DNA from: Prevotella merdae
GTDB lineage: Bacteria; Bacteroidota; Bacteroidia; Bacteroidales; Bacteroidaceae
DNA: 64,000 bases
NCBI RefSeq assembly: GCF_900290275.1
Contig: NZ_LT985323.1
Span: forward strand, 559,065 to 623,064
Reading direction: 5' to 3'
Shown piece by piece: positions 38,696 through 46,635 of this stretch. The position numbers were made by a program, and so were the translations under genes. The notes under the pieces were generated by a model. It made no database searches. It was not told the DNA's origin and worked only from the letters and a program-made list of their open reading frames with translations. Position 1 is the stretch's first letter. Every line of letters begins with the position of its first letter.

Positions 38696-39211
38696 TTATT
38701 CAGGACGCTCGCCCAAAGTCTTAAGCACACCATGGATAGTGTTTGCGCCTGACTGAAGAGCAGAAACAACGTTCTTGGCAGGAGACTGCAGCAATGCCAC
38801 GATATCTGCGATAACCTCGTTCTTGCTCTTGAGAGCTACAAGTGCCTCAAGCTGATCTGCACCGAAGATTGTCTCCTCAGCATAAGCAGCCTTGAGTGTA
38901 GGAATGCCCTCTTTCTTGTATTCCTTAAGCAGCTTTGCAGGTACGTTTGCAGTGTTGCAGAACATCACAGCTGTAGTACCCTTAAGTGCGCCATACATCG
39001 GCTCGAAATCTACGTCTGATGCTTGGAAAGCCTCACGGAGAAGGCTGTTCTTAACGACGATCATCTTGATCTCGTTCTTGAAGCACTTGCGACGAAGATT
39101 GCTTGTTGCCTCGGCGTTGAGACCAGCGAGGTCTACGAGGTAAAAGTGAGGATATTCCTTCAACTTCGCACCGAGCTCAGCAATAATAGTATCTTTTACT
39201 TCTTTCTTCAT
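38696..39211 (-). CDS. rplJ: 50S ribosomal protein L10
   Basis: L10 (171 residues) anchors the L12 dimers to the ribosome. It shows the family pattern: EYPHFYLVDLAGLNAEATSN, LRRKCFKNEIKMIVVKNSLL and a C-terminal helix (NVVSALQSGANTIHGVLKTL) for L12 binding. In many bacteria the L10-L12 complex represses its own mRNA; no specific leader structure was identified here. It lies between rplA and rplL. Confidence 0.96.
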   Translation of the reverse strand: MKKEVKDTIIAELGAKLKEYPHFYLVDLAGLNAEATSNLRRKCFKNEIKMIVVKNSLLREAFQASDVDFEPMYGALKGTTAVMFCNTANVPAKLLKEYKKEGIPTLKAAYAEETIFGADQLEALVALKSKNEVIADIVALLQSPAKNVVSALQSGANTIHGVLKTLGERPE

Positions 39212-39229
39212 TTTACAAAACTTTTAGAG

Positions 39230-39919
39230 TTACTCAACTGATTTAGGATCAACCTTGATACCCTTACTCATAGTGCTCGAAATAAAGATACTCTTGATGT
39301 ATGTACCTTTAGCAGCAGCAGGCTTGAGCTTAATAATGGTAGCGATAAACTCCTTAGCATTCTGATAGATCTGCTCTGGAGTGAAGCTAACCTTACCGAT
39401 TGATGTGTGGACGATACCAGCCTTATCAACCTTAAAGTCAATCTTACCCTGCTTTACTTCCTTAACTGCCTTAGCAACGTCCATAGTTACAGTACCGCTC
39501 TTAGGGTTAGGCATCAATCCACGAGGACCGAGGATACGGCCGATAGGACCAATCTTACCCATGCAAGAAGGCATTGTGATGATAACGTCGACGTCTGTCC
39601 AACCACCCTTGATCTTCTCGATATACTCGTCAAGACCTACATAGTCGGCACCTGCCTCCTTAGCGGCGGCTTCCTGATCAGGAGTACAGAGAGCGAGCAC
39701 GCGTGTTACTTTACCAGTTCCGGCAGGCAGTGAAACCACGCCACGAACCATCTGGTTAGCCTTACGCGGGTCAACGCCCAAGCGTACATCAATATCGAGA
39801 GAAGCGTCGAACTTGGTAGTGGTAATTTCCTTTACCAGCTCTGAAGCCTCTTTCAGTGTGTATGCCTTCCCTGCTTCAACCTTATCAGCTACTGATTTTT
39901 GATTTTTTGTCAGTTTCAT
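39230..39919 (-). CDS. rplA: 50S ribosomal protein L1
   Basis: L1 (229 residues) forms the mobile L1 stalk near the ribosomal E site. The N-terminus ([20 protein letters not shown]) and the signature [20 protein letters not shown] are present, followed by [20 protein letters not shown]. Length is normal. It is 19 bp downstream of rplK on the same strand, and L1 often represses translation of the L11-L1 mRNA in other bacteria. Confidence 0.97.
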   Translation of the reverse strand: MKLTKNQKSVADKVEAGKAYTLKEASELVKEITTTKFDASLDIDVRLGVDPRKANQMVRGVVSLPAGTGKVTRVLALCTPDQEAAAKEAGADYVGLDEYIEKIKGGWTDVDVIITMPSCMGKIGPIGRILGPRGLMPNPKSGTVTMDVAKAVKEVKQGKIDFKVDKAGIVHTSIGKVSFTPEQIYQNAKEFIATIIKLKPAAAKGTYIKSIFISSTMSKGIKVDPKSVE

Positions 39920-39938
39920 TTCTTAAAAATTGAAGTTA

Positions 39939-40382
39939 TTAAACATTTTCAGGGAAGTCTCCCTCTACAGTGATACCCATACTTCTAGCTGTTCCTGCAA
40001 CAAGGCGCATAGCCGATGCTACAGTAAAGCAGTTAAGATCCTTCAGTTTGTCTTCAGCGATTGCTTTTACCTGCTCCCAAGTTACTTTACCAACTTTCTG
40101 GCGGTTAGGCTGCGCTGAGCCACTCTTCACTTTGGCTGCCTCTTTCAGCTGAACAGCTGCAGGAGGAGTCTTAAGTTCGAAGCTGAATGATTTATCGGTG
40201 TAGTAAGTGATAACAACAGGAATTATCTTACCTGCCTTATCCTGGGTTCTGGCGTTGAACTCTTTGCAGAATCCCATGATGTTGATACCCTTAGAACCAA
40301 GTGCAGGTCCTACTGGAGGAGAAGGATTCGCAGCGCCACCTTTAATCTGTAATTTGATTAATCCAGCAACTTCTTTAGCCAT
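39939..40382 (-). CDS. rplK: 50S ribosomal protein L11
   Basis: L11 (147 residues) is part of the GTPase-associated centre. The proline-rich N-terminal loop ([20 protein letters not shown]) that touches thiostrepton-class antibiotics and elongation factors is intact, and the C-terminal RNA-binding signature ([20 protein letters not shown]) is present. It follows nusG and precedes rplA. Confidence 0.97.
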   Translation of the reverse strand: MAKEVAGLIKLQIKGGAANPSPPVGPALGSKGINIMGFCKEFNARTQDKAGKIIPVVITYYTDKSFSFELKTPPAAVQLKEAAKVKSGSAQPNRQKVGKVTWEQVKAIAEDKLKDLNCFTVASAMRLVAGTARSMGITVEGDFPENV

Positions 40383-40444
40383 TTTGTCTGTTAATATTTA
40401 ATTTGATTAATATAAAAGAATTCTCACGCGTCCGTAACAATGCG

Positions 40445-40990
40445 TTAGCCTTCTTTTTCGACTTGCATAAAACCAAGCTCTAACGGAGTCTTACGTCCGA
40501 AGATCTTGACCATCACCTTAAGTTTGCGCTTCTCGACGTTCACCTCTTCGATGACGCCACTGAAGCCTGAGAATGGACCATCTGTAACCTTAACAGTCTC
40601 ATCAACCATATAAGGCACATCTATGTTCTCTTCAATCTCTGTCTCCTCGCATGTACCGAGCATACGGTTGATCTCACTTTGGGGAACTGGTGAAGGATTA
40701 TCCAAACCGCCAAGAAAACCTAACACATTAGGCGAGAAACGCAGCGTGTGAGCCACGTCGCCTACAAGGGCTGCTTCTACAAAGACATAGCCTGGAAGAG
40801 AAATCTTCTCCTTAACTACTCGCTTTCCATTACGCAAAGATGCGTGCTTCTCAAGAGGAAGAACCACCTGCGAAACATGCTCCTGAAGTAACGGATTGTG
40901 CTTAATTTCAGCGTCGAGGTATTCTTTTACCTTGAACTCCTTGCCGCTTGCAGCACGAAGCACATACCATTTCTTTTCTGTTTTAGCCAT
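40445..40990 (-). CDS. nusG: Transcription termination/antitermination protein NusG
   Basis: NusG (181 residues) binds RNA polymerase and couples it to Rho or the ribosome. The N-terminal NGN domain (KKWYVLRAASGKEFKVKEYL) and the central LPGYVFVEAAL block are followed by a KOW domain (VTDGPFSGFSGVIEEVNVEK). Length is typical and no insertions are seen. It is 12 bp after secE. Confidence 0.96.
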   Translation of the reverse strand: MAKTEKKWYVLRAASGKEFKVKEYLDAEIKHNPLLQEHVSQVVLPLEKHASLRNGKRVVKEKISLPGYVFVEAALVGDVAHTLRFSPNVLGFLGGLDNPSPVPQSEINRMLGTCEETEIEENIDVPYMVDETVKVTDGPFSGFSGVIEEVNVEKRKLKVMVKIFGRKTPLELGFMQVEKEG

Positions 40991-41002
40991 TTTCTTGAAC
41001 GA

Positions 41003-41194
41003 TTAACCTGAGTATACCATTCCCATAACCCATCTAAAGAGAGAGTCCATAGCGAACACCACTACTGCAATGACAAGGGAAGCAGATAATACAATCACTG
41101 CACTGTGGTTGAGTTCAGCATACTTTGGCCAAGTTGTTTTATGCGCAAGTTCGTCGTAACAACACTTGCAATAATTTACAAACTTTTTGAACAT
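41003..41194 (-). CDS. secE: Preprotein translocase subunit SecE
   Basis: SecE (63 residues) is the single-helix stabilising subunit of the SecYEG channel. It has the conserved cytoplasmic amphipathic helix (YCKCCYDELAHKTTWPKYAE) with the TWP motif, followed by one hydrophobic membrane segment (SAVIVLSASLVIAVVVFAMD). The short form is usual outside enterobacteria. It lies between tRNA-Trp and nusG. Confidence 0.94.
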   Translation of the reverse strand: MFKKFVNYCKCCYDELAHKTTWPKYAELNHSAVIVLSASLVIAVVVFAMDSLFRWVMGMVYSG

Positions 41195-41210
41195 ATTATC
41201 TTCTATTTTG

Positions 41211-41283
41211 CACGGGAAGAGAGGCTCGAACTCCCGACACCTGGTTTTGGAGACCAGTGCTCTACCAACTGAGCTATTCCCGT
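41211..41283 (-). tRNA. tRNA-Trp (CCA)
   Basis: A 73-nt cloverleaf on the minus strand: acceptor ACGGGAA/TTCCCGT, D arm GCTC..GAGC, anticodon stem CTGGT/ACCAG around loop CTCCAAA, and T arm GGGAGTTCGAGCCTCTC. The anticodon CCA reads tryptophan UGG. It lies between tuf and secE, the common position in Bacteroidota. Confidence 0.96.
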
Positions 41284-41373
41284 AGGATAGTTCCCGATGC
41301 TAAAAGCAGTACGGGAACTATTATTATTTTAGTAAGCTACCCTTTCGGGCAACTGGCTAATCAACTAATTGTA

Positions 41374-42564
41374 TTAGTCCTCGAGGATCTTTGTGATCTG
41401 ACCTGAACCTACTGTACGGCCACCCTCACGGATAGCGAAACGGAGGCCCTCGTTGAGAGCTACAGCGTAGATAAGCTCAACCTCGATCTCTACGTTATCA
41501 CCAGGCATTACCATCTCAACTCCCTCAGGAAGCTTGATCTCACCGGTGCAGTCCATAGTACGGAGGTAGAACTGAGGACGATACTTGTTGCCGAATGGAG
41601 TGTGACGACCACCCTCTTCCTTCTTCAAAACATAGATAGAAGCCTTGAAGTGCTTGTGAGGCTTGATCTGACCCGGGTGGCAGAGTACCATACCGCGCTT
41701 GATCTCGTTCTTGTCGATACCACGGAGGAGCAGACCAACGTTATCGCCAGCTTCACCTTCTTCGAGGATCTTACGGAACATCTCAACACCAGTAACAACA
41801 CACTTCTTATCCTCACCAAGACCAAGGAGCTCAGTCTCGTCGCCTACCTTAACACGGCCAGTCTCGATACGACCAGTAGCAACAGTACCACGACCTGTGA
41901 TTGAGAATACGTCCTCGATAGGCATCAAGAATGGTTTGTCAAGATCACGTGGAGGCTCCTGAATCCATGTATCAACAGCGTCCATAAGCTCCATTACCTT
42001 GTCAGTCCACTTCTCTACACCGTTAAGTGCACCAAGAGCAGAACCACGGATGATAGGAGTCTCTTCCTCATAACCATACTGGTCAAGAATCTCGCGGACC
42101 TCCATCTCAACAAGCTCGAGCATCTCCTCGTCCTCTACCATATCGCACTTGTTCAAGAAAACAACCATGCGAGGTACGTTTACCTGACGAGCGAGAAGTA
42201 CGTGCTCACGTGTCTGAGGCATAGGACCATCAGTAGCAGCAACAACAAGGATAGCACCGTCCATCTGAGCAGCACCAGTTACCATGTTCTTTACATAGTC
42301 GGCGTGACCCGGGCAGTCTACGTGAGCGTAGTGACGCTTAGCTGTTTCGTACTCGATGTGAGCAGAGTTGATAGTGATACCACGCTCTTTCTCCTCAGGA
42401 GCGTTATCGATCTGGTCGAAAGACTTAACTTCCTCGCCGCCGAAACCCTTATCGTGAAGAGTCTTAGAGATGGCAGCAGTAAGAGTGGTCTTACCATGGT
42501 CAACGTGACCAATTGTACCAATGTTTACGTGCGGTTTGGTGCGCACAAATGTTTCTTTAGCCAT
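41374..42564 (-). CDS. tuf: Elongation factor Tu
   Basis: EF-Tu (396 residues) brings aminoacyl-tRNA to the ribosome. It shows the P-loop [14 protein letters not shown], switch [26 protein letters not shown] for guanine specificity, and the conserved C-terminal [20 protein letters not shown] end ([17 protein letters not shown]). It is cotranscribed with four tRNA genes upstream and tRNA-Trp downstream. Only one tuf gene is in the window. Confidence 0.98.
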   Translation of the reverse strand: MAKETFVRTKPHVNIGTIGHVDHGKTTLTAAISKTLHDKGFGGEEVKSFDQIDNAPEEKERGITINSAHIEYETAKRHYAHVDCPGHADYVKNMVTGAAQMDGAILVVAATDGPMPQTREHVLLARQVNVPRMVVFLNKCDMVEDEEMLELVEMEVREILDQYGYEEETPIIRGSALGALNGVEKWTDKVMELMDAVDTWIQEPPRDLDKPFLMPIEDVFSITGRGTVATGRIETGRVKVGDETELLGLGEDKKCVVTGVEMFRKILEEGEAGDNVGLLLRGIDKNEIKRGMVLCHPGQIKPHKHFKASIYVLKKEEGGRHTPFGNKYRPQFYLRTMDCTGEIKLPEGVEMVMPGDNVEIEVELIYAVALNEGLRFAIREGGRTVGSGQITKILED

Positions 42565-42634
42565 AGCTTTTTATTTTATATATAAATTGTTTAATCTGTT
42601 TTTCTTCAAATTCTTTGATTAGAAACTGAAGCAG

Positions 42635-42706
<72 letters not shown>

Positions 42707-42713
42707 AACTTAG

Positions 42714-42786
42714 AGCGGAAAACGGGGCTCAAACCCGCGACCCCCAGCTTGGAAGGCTAGTGCTCTATCAACTGAGCTATTTCCGC
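42714..42786 (-). tRNA. tRNA-Gly (TCC)
   Basis: A 73-nt cloverleaf on the minus strand: acceptor GCGGAAA/TTTCCGC, anticodon loop CTTCCAA (anticodon TCC) on stem CTAGC/GCTGG (one G-T pair), and T arm GCGGGTTTGAGCCCCGT. It lies 7 bp from the next tRNA gene. Confidence 0.95.
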
Positions 42787-42802
42787 AAAAGTTAAATGAA
42801 AG

Positions 42803-42884
42803 TGGGTGGTGATGGATTCGAACCACCGAAGGCATCGCCAGCAGATTTACAGTCTGCCCCATTTGGCCACTCTGGTAACCACCC
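42803..42884 (-). tRNA. tRNA-Tyr (GTA)
   Basis: An 82-nt class II tRNA on the minus strand with a long variable arm: acceptor GGGTGGT/ACCACCC, anticodon loop CTGTAAA (anticodon GTA) on stem GCAGA/TCTGC, and T arm GGTGGTTCGAATCCATC. Confidence 0.95.
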
Positions 42885-42964
42885 TTCCATGAAATAAATT
42901 AATCGCTCCAAAAAGTAGGTTAGCGAGAAGAAAAACTGCGTTCAGTAATTCCGTTTGTTTCTTG

Positions 42965-43038
42965 AGCCTCTTGTCGGATTCGAACCAACGACCCCGAGAT
43001 TACAAATCACGTGCTCTGGCCAACTGAGCTAAAGAGGC
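42965..43038 (-). tRNA. tRNA-Thr (TGT)
   Basis: A 74-nt cloverleaf on the minus strand: acceptor GCCTCTT/AAGAGGC, anticodon loop TTTGTAA (anticodon TGT) on stem CGTGA/TCTCG with one G-T pair, and T arm GTTGGTTCGAATCCGAC. It is the first gene after the promoter of this block. A spacer of 80 bp separates it from tRNA-Tyr. Confidence 0.95.
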
Positions 43039-43047
43039 AAAATCCTT

Positions 43048-43121
43048 GCAGCCGTTAAGCCACCATTTAGGACCTGTTCTAAAACGGCTGCAAAGATACG
43101 ACTTATTTTTTATTCACCAAA
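43048..43121 (-). promoter_or_regulatory. Promoter and leader hairpin of the tRNA-tuf-rpoBC transcript
   Basis: On the minus strand TTTG (43118-43121), a 19-bp spacer and TATCTTTG (43091-43098) match the consensus closely. The leader then contains a perfect 9-bp stem GCAGCCGTT / AACGGCTGC (43083-43091 and 43048-43056), whose 5' arm overlaps the last base of the -7 box and the probable start site. The hairpin ends 9 bp before tRNA-Thr (TGT). It may protect or process the tRNA precursor 5' end. Confidence 0.6.
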
Positions 43122-43138
43122 ACTTTTCGGTATTTTTT

Positions 43139-43438
43139 TTACTTATTCCTTGTTTTTTCTTTAAATTTAGTCAATTGAACCTTCATTGCGTCCACACAGA
43201 GATCTACCCCCTCCTCAAATGTGTCGCATGTCTTCTCCACAAAGAGTGCCTGTCCGGGAACAGCTACCGTTAGGCTTGTTTCCTTATTATTGGATGTAGC
43301 AGGCTTTACAACTTTAAGCTGTACCTCTGCTGTCTTGATGTCTTCGAATGTCTTCTCTAATTTTGCTACTTTCTTCTCGATGAATTCTTGCAGCTTCTCT
43401 GTTGCGTCAAAATGGATTGACTGAATCTTGATCTCCAT
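43139..43438 (-). CDS. hpf: Ribosome hibernation-promoting factor, short form
   Basis: This 99-residue protein has the HPF/RaiA beta-alpha fold: MEIKIQSIHFDATEKLQEFI, then LEKTFEDIKTAEVQLKVV and the basic-acidic C-terminal helix VDLCVDAMKVQLTKFKEK. Short HPF binds the decoding site of idle ribosomes. The long-form C-terminal dimerisation domain is absent. It lies downstream of xerC on the same strand with an 89-bp gap. Confidence 0.92.
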   Translation of the reverse strand: MEIKIQSIHFDATEKLQEFIEKKVAKLEKTFEDIKTAEVQLKVVKPATSNNKETSLTVAVPGQALFVEKTCDTFEEGVDLCVDAMKVQLTKFKEKTRNK

Positions 43439-43527
43439 AGTGTCCTCCTTTTCTTTGTTAAGGTTTTTACTTATGTTTATTTCTTATATATATAATAAGG
43501 TGTAGTAGATTTACAATCCTCGAGACT

Positions 43528-44415
43528 TTACTCTCTGGGATGCGCCTTACTATAAATCTGTTTTAGTTGTTCGAATGTTGTATGTGTATATATCTCGGTT
43601 GTGGATAGACTGTTATGACCCAGCAACTTCTGCACACTCTCTATATCTGCCCCATTGTTCAGCATCGCAGTGGCAAATGAGTGACGCAATACATGCGGTG
43701 AACGCTTATTAATATTAGGTACAGCCGACAACTGCTCTCTCACAAGCAACCTTACCTGTTCGTACCTCAAGCGTCGCCCTTTATTATTAATAAAAAAGGC
43801 GGATGTCTCACGTTTTAAGACTTGCGCGTCGCGCATATGTTTGTACTCTTGCATTTGCACGCTCAGCTTGTCGCCAAACGGAACAATGCGTTGCTTATTG
43901 CCTTTGCCGGTAACACGAAGCTCACAGCGTTGGAAGTCAATTGACGCATCGTCAAGACCTATCAGCTCACTCACTCGCAGTCCTGTTTCATAGAACACCG
44001 CAAGTATAGTGCGCGTGCGCACACTGTCGTAGCTATCATTCCACTCTGCATTGTCAAGAAGTTTGTCCATATCGCTCTCGCTTACAAACTGAGGTAGCCT
44101 TCTGTGCTTCTTTGGAGCATGTACGGCATGAGCTGGGTCATGGTCTACCATTCCTCTTGACAGCGCATATCGGTACATCGACTTCACCGCACTAAGCCGT
44201 CTACATATAGATGTGGCGGCATTGCCTTTATCCATCATGTCCTCCATCCATGCCCGGATGATGTCGCTGTCTACATTATCGAAGGTGATGTCCTGGTTCA
44301 GACTTTTTATGTATTTCTCAAACTTGCAGATATCCATGCGGTAGCTCTCCACGGTCTCGTCAGAGCGGTTGCGCTCGTATCGCATATAATCCAAGAAACT
44401 GTCTAAATTCAACAT
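43528..44415 (-). CDS. xerC: Tyrosine recombinase XerC-like
   Basis: The 295-residue protein is a Xer-type tyrosine recombinase that resolves chromosome dimers at dif. The N-terminal core-binding domain (YMRYERNRSDETVESYRMDI) and the catalytic domain are complete: Arg147 in ETGLRVSEL, Lys171 in TGKGNKQRIVP, His241 and Arg244 in HVLRHSFAT, His267 in LLGHNSLSTTEIYTH and the nucleophile Tyr276. Length is standard for Xer proteins rather than mobile-element integrases, and the syntenic position next to hpf supports a housekeeping role. Confidence 0.92.
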   Translation of the reverse strand: MLNLDSFLDYMRYERNRSDETVESYRMDICKFEKYIKSLNQDITFDNVDSDIIRAWMEDMMDKGNAATSICRRLSAVKSMYRYALSRGMVDHDPAHAVHAPKKHRRLPQFVSESDMDKLLDNAEWNDSYDSVRTRTILAVFYETGLRVSELIGLDDASIDFQRCELRVTGKGNKQRIVPFGDKLSVQMQEYKHMRDAQVLKRETSAFFINNKGRRLRYEQVRLLVREQLSAVPNINKRSPHVLRHSFATAMLNNGADIESVQKLLGHNSLSTTEIYTHTTFEQLKQIYSKAHPRE

Positions 44416-44440
44416 TGCCGTCGATTGTTTATTTCGTTTA

Positions 44441-44472
44441 CGAATGTACGGATTTTATTTCGTATCTCCAAA
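44441..44472 (-). promoter_or_regulatory. Candidate promoter of xerC-hpf
   Basis: On the minus strand TTTG (44469-44472), a 20-bp spacer and TACATTCG (44441-44448) fit the Bacteroidota pattern with one deviation in the -7 box. The xerC start is about 25 bp downstream. Confidence 0.4.
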
Positions 44473-44596
44473 TTTCCGAGGAATTATTTTACTTTTTTTG
44501 TATAAATGAGTAAATGCGGAGTACTTTAGCCCAAAGAAAGAGGAATATACCGCTTGCTTTAGCATAAATAAGGTGAGGCACGCTATTGCAAAAGTC

Positions 44597-45148
44597 TTAC
44601 TTCTGGGCTTCTTCAGCCGACTTGAATCTATCCTGGCGTTCGAGGAACTTAATCAGTCCCCAGCGTACAGAACGCAAGCCAAACTGCTCGGTATGTATAT
44701 CCTCAGGCTTAATCCACATACACTCTGCCGCGTCATCTCCGGCAGCAAGCGCCGAATCATCCTCTACCTCGCACAGATAGAACATGTCAAGCGTGTGGAT
44801 GTCGATGCCACTGTAACGGTAAACGTTAGGCAGAGAAAAGAGATATTGTGCTGATACCACCTTCAAACCTGTCTCTTCCATAACCTCACGACATACACCT
44901 TCCTCCGAAGTCTCGCCTATCTGCGCGAATCCGCCAGGCAAGTCAAGCATTCCCTTAGCTGGTTCCTGTTTGCGACGCTCTACAAGAATCTCTCCCTTGA
45001 CGTTCTTGATTATCGCCACATTGGACGCACTTGGATTCATAAAATACTCAAACCCGCAATTCTCGCACTTCTTGCTTGTTGCGCCATTTGCCTCGAAGTG
45101 ATGACTGCCACACAATGGGCAATACTCGAACTTTTCTAATGGATGCAT
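44597..45148 (-). CDS. Nudix hydrolase with N-terminal zinc ribbon
   Basis: The 183-residue protein begins with a four-cysteine ribbon (Cys10, Cys13, Cys28, Cys31: CPLCGS and CENCG) followed by a Nudix fold. The Nudix box spans residues 73-95 and fits G-x5-E-x7-REVxEExGL exactly (GFAQIGETSEEG, then CREVMEETGL). Proteins of this layout resemble NudC-like or zinc-ribbon Nudix hydrolases that split nucleoside diphosphates linked to other groups. The substrate cannot be told from sequence. It is a single gene, divergent from the esterase gene. Confidence 0.9.
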   Translation of the reverse strand: MHPLEKFEYCPLCGSHHFEANGATSKKCENCGFEYFMNPSASNVAIIKNVKGEILVERRKQEPAKGMLDLPGGFAQIGETSEEGVCREVMEETGLKVVSAQYLFSLPNVYRYSGIDIHTLDMFYLCEVEDDSALAAGDDAAECMWIKPEDIHTEQFGLRSVRWGLIKFLERQDRFKSAEEAQK

Positions 45149-45232
45149 CTTGATAATGTTTAATTATTAATGTATAATGTTTAAATATTGGGGTTATACT
45201 TTAAACATGATGCAATATTACAAAAAAAAGGC

Positions 45233-45240
45233 TACCTTTG
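45233..45240 (+). promoter_or_regulatory. Candidate -7 box for the secreted esterase
   Basis: TACCTTTG matches the Bacteroidota -7 box and lies 71 bp before the esterase start codon. The expected -33 TTTG is not obvious. Confidence 0.4.
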
Positions 45241-45311
45241 CAAGAAATATTACAAAAATCATAACAATAAAAAAACAACAATAATAACAAGCAACAAAAA
45301 CAAGTGACACA

Positions 45312-46133
45312 ATGAAAAAAGCAAACCTTCTTCTTGCGCTTCTACTTCTATTCCTTGCGCTGCCGGCTTTGGCACAGCGCTCGTTCAACCAGAATCTGTG
45401 GCAAGCTAAGGCCCCAAACAAGAATGGCCTGCAAGACACAGCGTATATTAAGGTGTATCTACCAGATGCCAAGCGCGCCACTGGCCGTGCTGTTGTGATA
45501 TGCCCTGGCGGTGGCTACGAGTATCTTGCCATGCAGCACGAGGGCACCGATTGGGCTCCATTCTTCAACAATATGGGCATTGCAGCCATCATACTGCACT
45601 ATCGTATGCCAAACGGCAACGAAAAAGTGCCTATCAGCGATGCAGAAGAGGCCTTGCGCATAGTACGCCGCAACGCCAAGTCGTGGAACATCGACGCTAA
45701 CGATGTAGGTATCATGGGATTCTCTGCCGGTGGCCATCTTGCTTCAACAATAGCAACACAGTCGAAGGGCGAGGCTAAGCCCAACTTCCAAATTCTGTTC
45801 TACCCCGTTATCACAATGCTTCAGGGCTATACCCACCAGGGTTCGCACGATGCTCTGTTAGGCAAGAATGCTCACAAGAAGGAAGAACAGAAGTACAGCT
45901 CTGACATGCAAGTGTCGCGCCTTACTCCACGTGCATGCATCCTTCTATCCGACGACGACCACGTGGTAATGCCTGCCAACAGCATTAGCTACTACTCTGA
46001 GATGTTCCGCCATGATGTACCTGCCTCGCTGCATGTCTATCCTGGTGGCGGTCATGGATGGGGAATAAAGACATCTTTCCGCTATCACGTGGAGATGATG
46101 ATGGACCTCAAAGCCTGGCTCGAAAGCTTCTAA
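45312..46133 (+). CDS. Secreted alpha/beta-hydrolase, probable carbohydrate esterase
   Basis: The 273-residue protein has a signal peptide (MKKANLLLALLLLFLALPAL, cut after AQ) and an alpha/beta-hydrolase fold. The oxyanion loop is PGGGYEYLA. The catalytic triad is visible as Ser138 in GIMGFSAGGHLAS, an aspartate in the SDDDH cluster at 213-217, and His248 in YPGGGHGWG. This arrangement is that of Bacteroidota acetyl-xylan and feruloyl-type esterases often annotated as endoxylanase-like. It precedes a SusC/SusD pair on the same strand by 0.5 kb, so removal of acyl groups from an imported plant polysaccharide is a reasonable inference. The substrate is not proven. Confidence 0.85.
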   Translation: MKKANLLLALLLLFLALPALAQRSFNQNLWQAKAPNKNGLQDTAYIKVYLPDAKRATGRAVVICPGGGYEYLAMQHEGTDWAPFFNNMGIAAIILHYRMPNGNEKVPISDAEEALRIVRRNAKSWNIDANDVGIMGFSAGGHLASTIATQSKGEAKPNFQILFYPVITMLQGYTHQGSHDALLGKNAHKKEEQKYSSDMQVSRLTPRACILLSDDDHVVMPANSISYYSEMFRHDVPASLHVYPGGGHGWGIKTSFRYHVEMMMDLKAWLESF

Positions 46134-46191
46134 ATACTTTATCAGACATCAAGAGGATGTGCATTTCACTGACAAAACGTAAGCCATACAC

Positions 46192-46241
46192 TCCACATTA
46201 CATCTTGATATACATATTTGCATATCAAAATGTAATGTGGA
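46192..46241 (+). terminator. Strong hairpin after the esterase gene
   Basis: TCCACATTACAT...ATGTAATGTGGA forms a stem of about 19 bp (46192-46241) with two small internal mismatches, continuing through TTGATAT/ATATCAA. There is no real T-run after it, so it may be an mRNA-stabilising end or a weak terminator. The remainder of the 46134-46635 gap contains the SusC promoter and a long AT-rich leader. Confidence 0.5.
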
Positions 46242-46327
46242 TTTAGCAAACCCTAACCGATAACTCACTTTTATTCTACGAATTTTAACCTATTATAGAA
46301 AATAGGTAAAAAAAAGTTTAGAAAACC

Positions 46328-46358
46328 TTTGCCATTAAATAAATTTTATATAAATTTG
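46328..46358 (+). promoter_or_regulatory. Promoter of the second SusC/SusD pair
   Basis: TTTG (46328-46331), a 19-bp spacer and TAAATTTG (46351-46358) match the Bacteroidota consensus. The predicted leader to the SusC start is about 270 nt, AC-rich with no ORF, and could house post-transcriptional control. Confidence 0.6.
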
Positions 46359-46635
46359 TCGCCGTAATCAATTAACAATCTACAACATTCACAATTTATT
46401 ACCTTATATCACCTTACTTTAACAATTCCATAAATATCACATAAAGCCCGAAGTGTGTCCGTACATTAGCACGGCCGTACCAAGGCAAACCATATAAAAG
46501 CACGCCCCAAGACACACCCCCAAAGACGCCCCGACATGAAAGGAGACAAACAATATAAAACCACAAACATATAAACTCACCCCAAAAACAAGTCTAAAAA
46601 TCAAGACTATATTAAATCTCTATAACCTATTTGAT

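Noticed and set aside
43528..44415. The XerC-like gene as a mobile-element integrase
   Set aside because: Standard Xer length and a housekeeping neighbourhood (hpf, tRNA, tuf) argue for a chromosomal Xer recombinase.
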